IMG/VR virus record: IMGVR_UViG_3300046734_000109 | Location: 1-22,776 of that record | Origin: a virus | Direction: 5' to 3' (one strand) | DNA length: 22,776 nt | In this document: positions 22,494 to 22,776 of the stretch, in pieces | Layout: each line of letters starts with the position of its first letter | How positions within the stretch are numbered: the stretch's first letter is position 1 | Position numbers and translations under genes: made by a program | The notes under the pieces: generated by a model | What the model was told of the DNA's origin: nothing | Database searches by the model: none | What the model saw: the letters and a program-made list of their open reading frames with translations, nothing else

Positions 22494-22745
22494 TCATCTC
22501 CTCCTGGTTTTTGTGCTGATTGTTCCGTTACCGTAACCGTTACCGTAACCCAAACCGTAACCGTAACCGTCACCGTTACCCCAACCGTAACCGTCACCGT
22601 CACCGTAACCAGAACCGTCACCGGAACCGTAACCCAAACCGTTACCGTAACCGTCACCGGAACCGTAACCTAAACCGTAACCGAAACCGTAACCGTGACC
22701 GTAACCGTGACCGTAACCGTCACCTACTGGATACATAAAATCCAT
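22494..22745 (-). CDS. Gly-X dipeptide-repeat (Gly/Tyr-rich) small protein
   Basis: The ORF encodes 83 residues. After a short start (MDFMYPVGD), glycine occupies almost every second position to about residue 74, alternating with Tyr, His, Asp, Asn, Phe, Leu, Ser or Trp. A basic tail, TISTKTRRR, follows. Glycine is nearly always GGT, while the alternating codon varies at all three positions without making a stop, which argues for coding selection. An AGGAGG ribosome-binding site lies just upstream of the ATG at 22745. There is no signal peptide or membrane segment. The function is unknown; the composition is typical of disordered or condensate-prone proteins. The other minus-strand frame (Val-Thr repeats) and the plus strand (Arg-Asn repeats) are also open, so a DNA-level role cannot be excluded. 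Confidence 0.55.
   Translation of the reverse strand: MDFMYPVGDGYGHGYGHGYGFGYGLGYGSGDGYGNGLGYGSGDGSGYGDGDGYGWGNGDGYGYGLGYGNGYGNGTISTKTRRR
22497..22523. repeat. Second copy of a gene-end/ribosome-binding-site repeat
   Basis: This stretch matches 22749-22776 at about 25 of 28 positions. In both copies the minus strand ends an ORF with TI(S/T)T(K/R)TRRR and supplies AGGAGGAG next to the following start codon. The copies lie either side of the Gly-X ORF, which suggests tandem duplication of a small gene unit. Confidence 0.7.
22525..22724. repeat. Degenerate hexanucleotide tandem repeat (ACCGTN family)
   Basis: About 200 nt are built from short units of the type ACCGTA, ACCGTC, ACCGTT or ACCGGA, with occasional CCAAACCGT interruptions. 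On the minus strand the pattern is GGTNACGGT. The period matches the Gly-X dipeptide of the ORF across it, so the repeat may simply reflect expansion of that coding unit. It could also form a multi-copy binding site near the early end of the genome. There are no unique spacers of CRISPR type. Confidence 0.8.
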
Positions 22746-22746
22746 T

Positions 22747-22776
22747 TTACCTCCTCCTGGTTCTTGTGGTGATTGT
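22747..22776 (-). CDS. 3' end of an upstream small ORF (partial)
   Basis: Only the last nine codons and the stop are in the window, reading TITTRTRRR then TAA. The next ORF (22494-22745) ends in almost the same peptide, TISTKTRRR, so this is probably the tail of a related or duplicated small gene. The AGG AGG AGG arginine codons also form a strong ribosome-binding site for the ATG at 22745. The reading frame is inferred from this similarity, because the body of the gene lies outside the window. Confidence 0.4.
   Translation of the reverse strand, partial: TITTRTRRR

Noticed and set aside
22460-22657. Val-Thr repeat N-terminal extension of the 22199 gene
   Set aside because: It is the out-of-frame reading of the hexanucleotide repeat. 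Better starts with a ribosome-binding site exist downstream.
22525-22724. CRISPR-like array
   Set aside because: The units are 6 nt, contiguous and degenerate, with no spacers and no cas genes.
22520-22738. Plus-strand Arg-Asn repeat ORF
   Set aside because: It is open only because of the repeat. No start context supports it, and all accepted genes are on the other strand.

Overview
The window is a contiguous piece of a T7-like (Autographiviridae-type) cyanophage genome. Every credible gene lies on the minus strand, so transcription runs from position 22776 down to 1. The T7 assignment rests on a single-subunit T7-type RNA polymerase followed by the T7 order of replication genes (ssDNA-binding protein, endonuclease I, primase-helicase, family A DNA polymerase, 5'-3' exonuclease) and then virion genes (gp7.3-like, portal, scaffold, capsid, tail tubular A and B, internal core). 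The host is inferred to be a phycobilisome-containing cyanobacterium such as Synechococcus or Cyanobium, because the phage carries a high-light-inducible protein, an NblA-like antenna-degradation adaptor, a MazG-like pyrophosphohydrolase and a short class I ribonucleotide reductase pair of the type known from cyanopodoviruses. No integrase, complete tRNA, psbA, IS element or CRISPR array was seen.

Layout in transcription order. (1) 22776-21252 is an early block of small, fast-changing ORFs. It includes a Gly-X dipeptide-repeat protein and duplicated gene-end segments that carry ribosome-binding sites. (2) 21322-13624 is the transcription and replication block. The DNA polymerase is split into a proofreading exonuclease ORF and a polymerase ORF, overlapping by 40 nt in different frames. 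(3) 13715-10899 is host takeover and nucleotide supply: NblA-like, DUF3310, MazG-like, NrdA and NrdB. These genes are packed with long out-of-frame overlaps. (4) 10924-6525 holds the head genes (gp7.3-like, portal, scaffold), then a high-light-inducible protein gene, small basic proteins, a lysozyme-like enzyme and a secreted small outer-membrane-like protein. (5) 6524-6175 is the only gap longer than 300 nt. It contains nested inverted repeats upstream of a 15-codon ORF, a tRNA T-arm-like fold, a palindrome and an A/T-rich capsid leader. (6) 6174-1 holds the capsid gene, a strong intrinsic terminator, the tail tubular genes, an internal core protein and the start of the next virion gene.

Most junctions are TAATG or ATGA overlaps, which points to translational coupling. 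Recognisable Shine-Dalgarno sites are few. Functions below come from motif recognition by eye. No database search was run.
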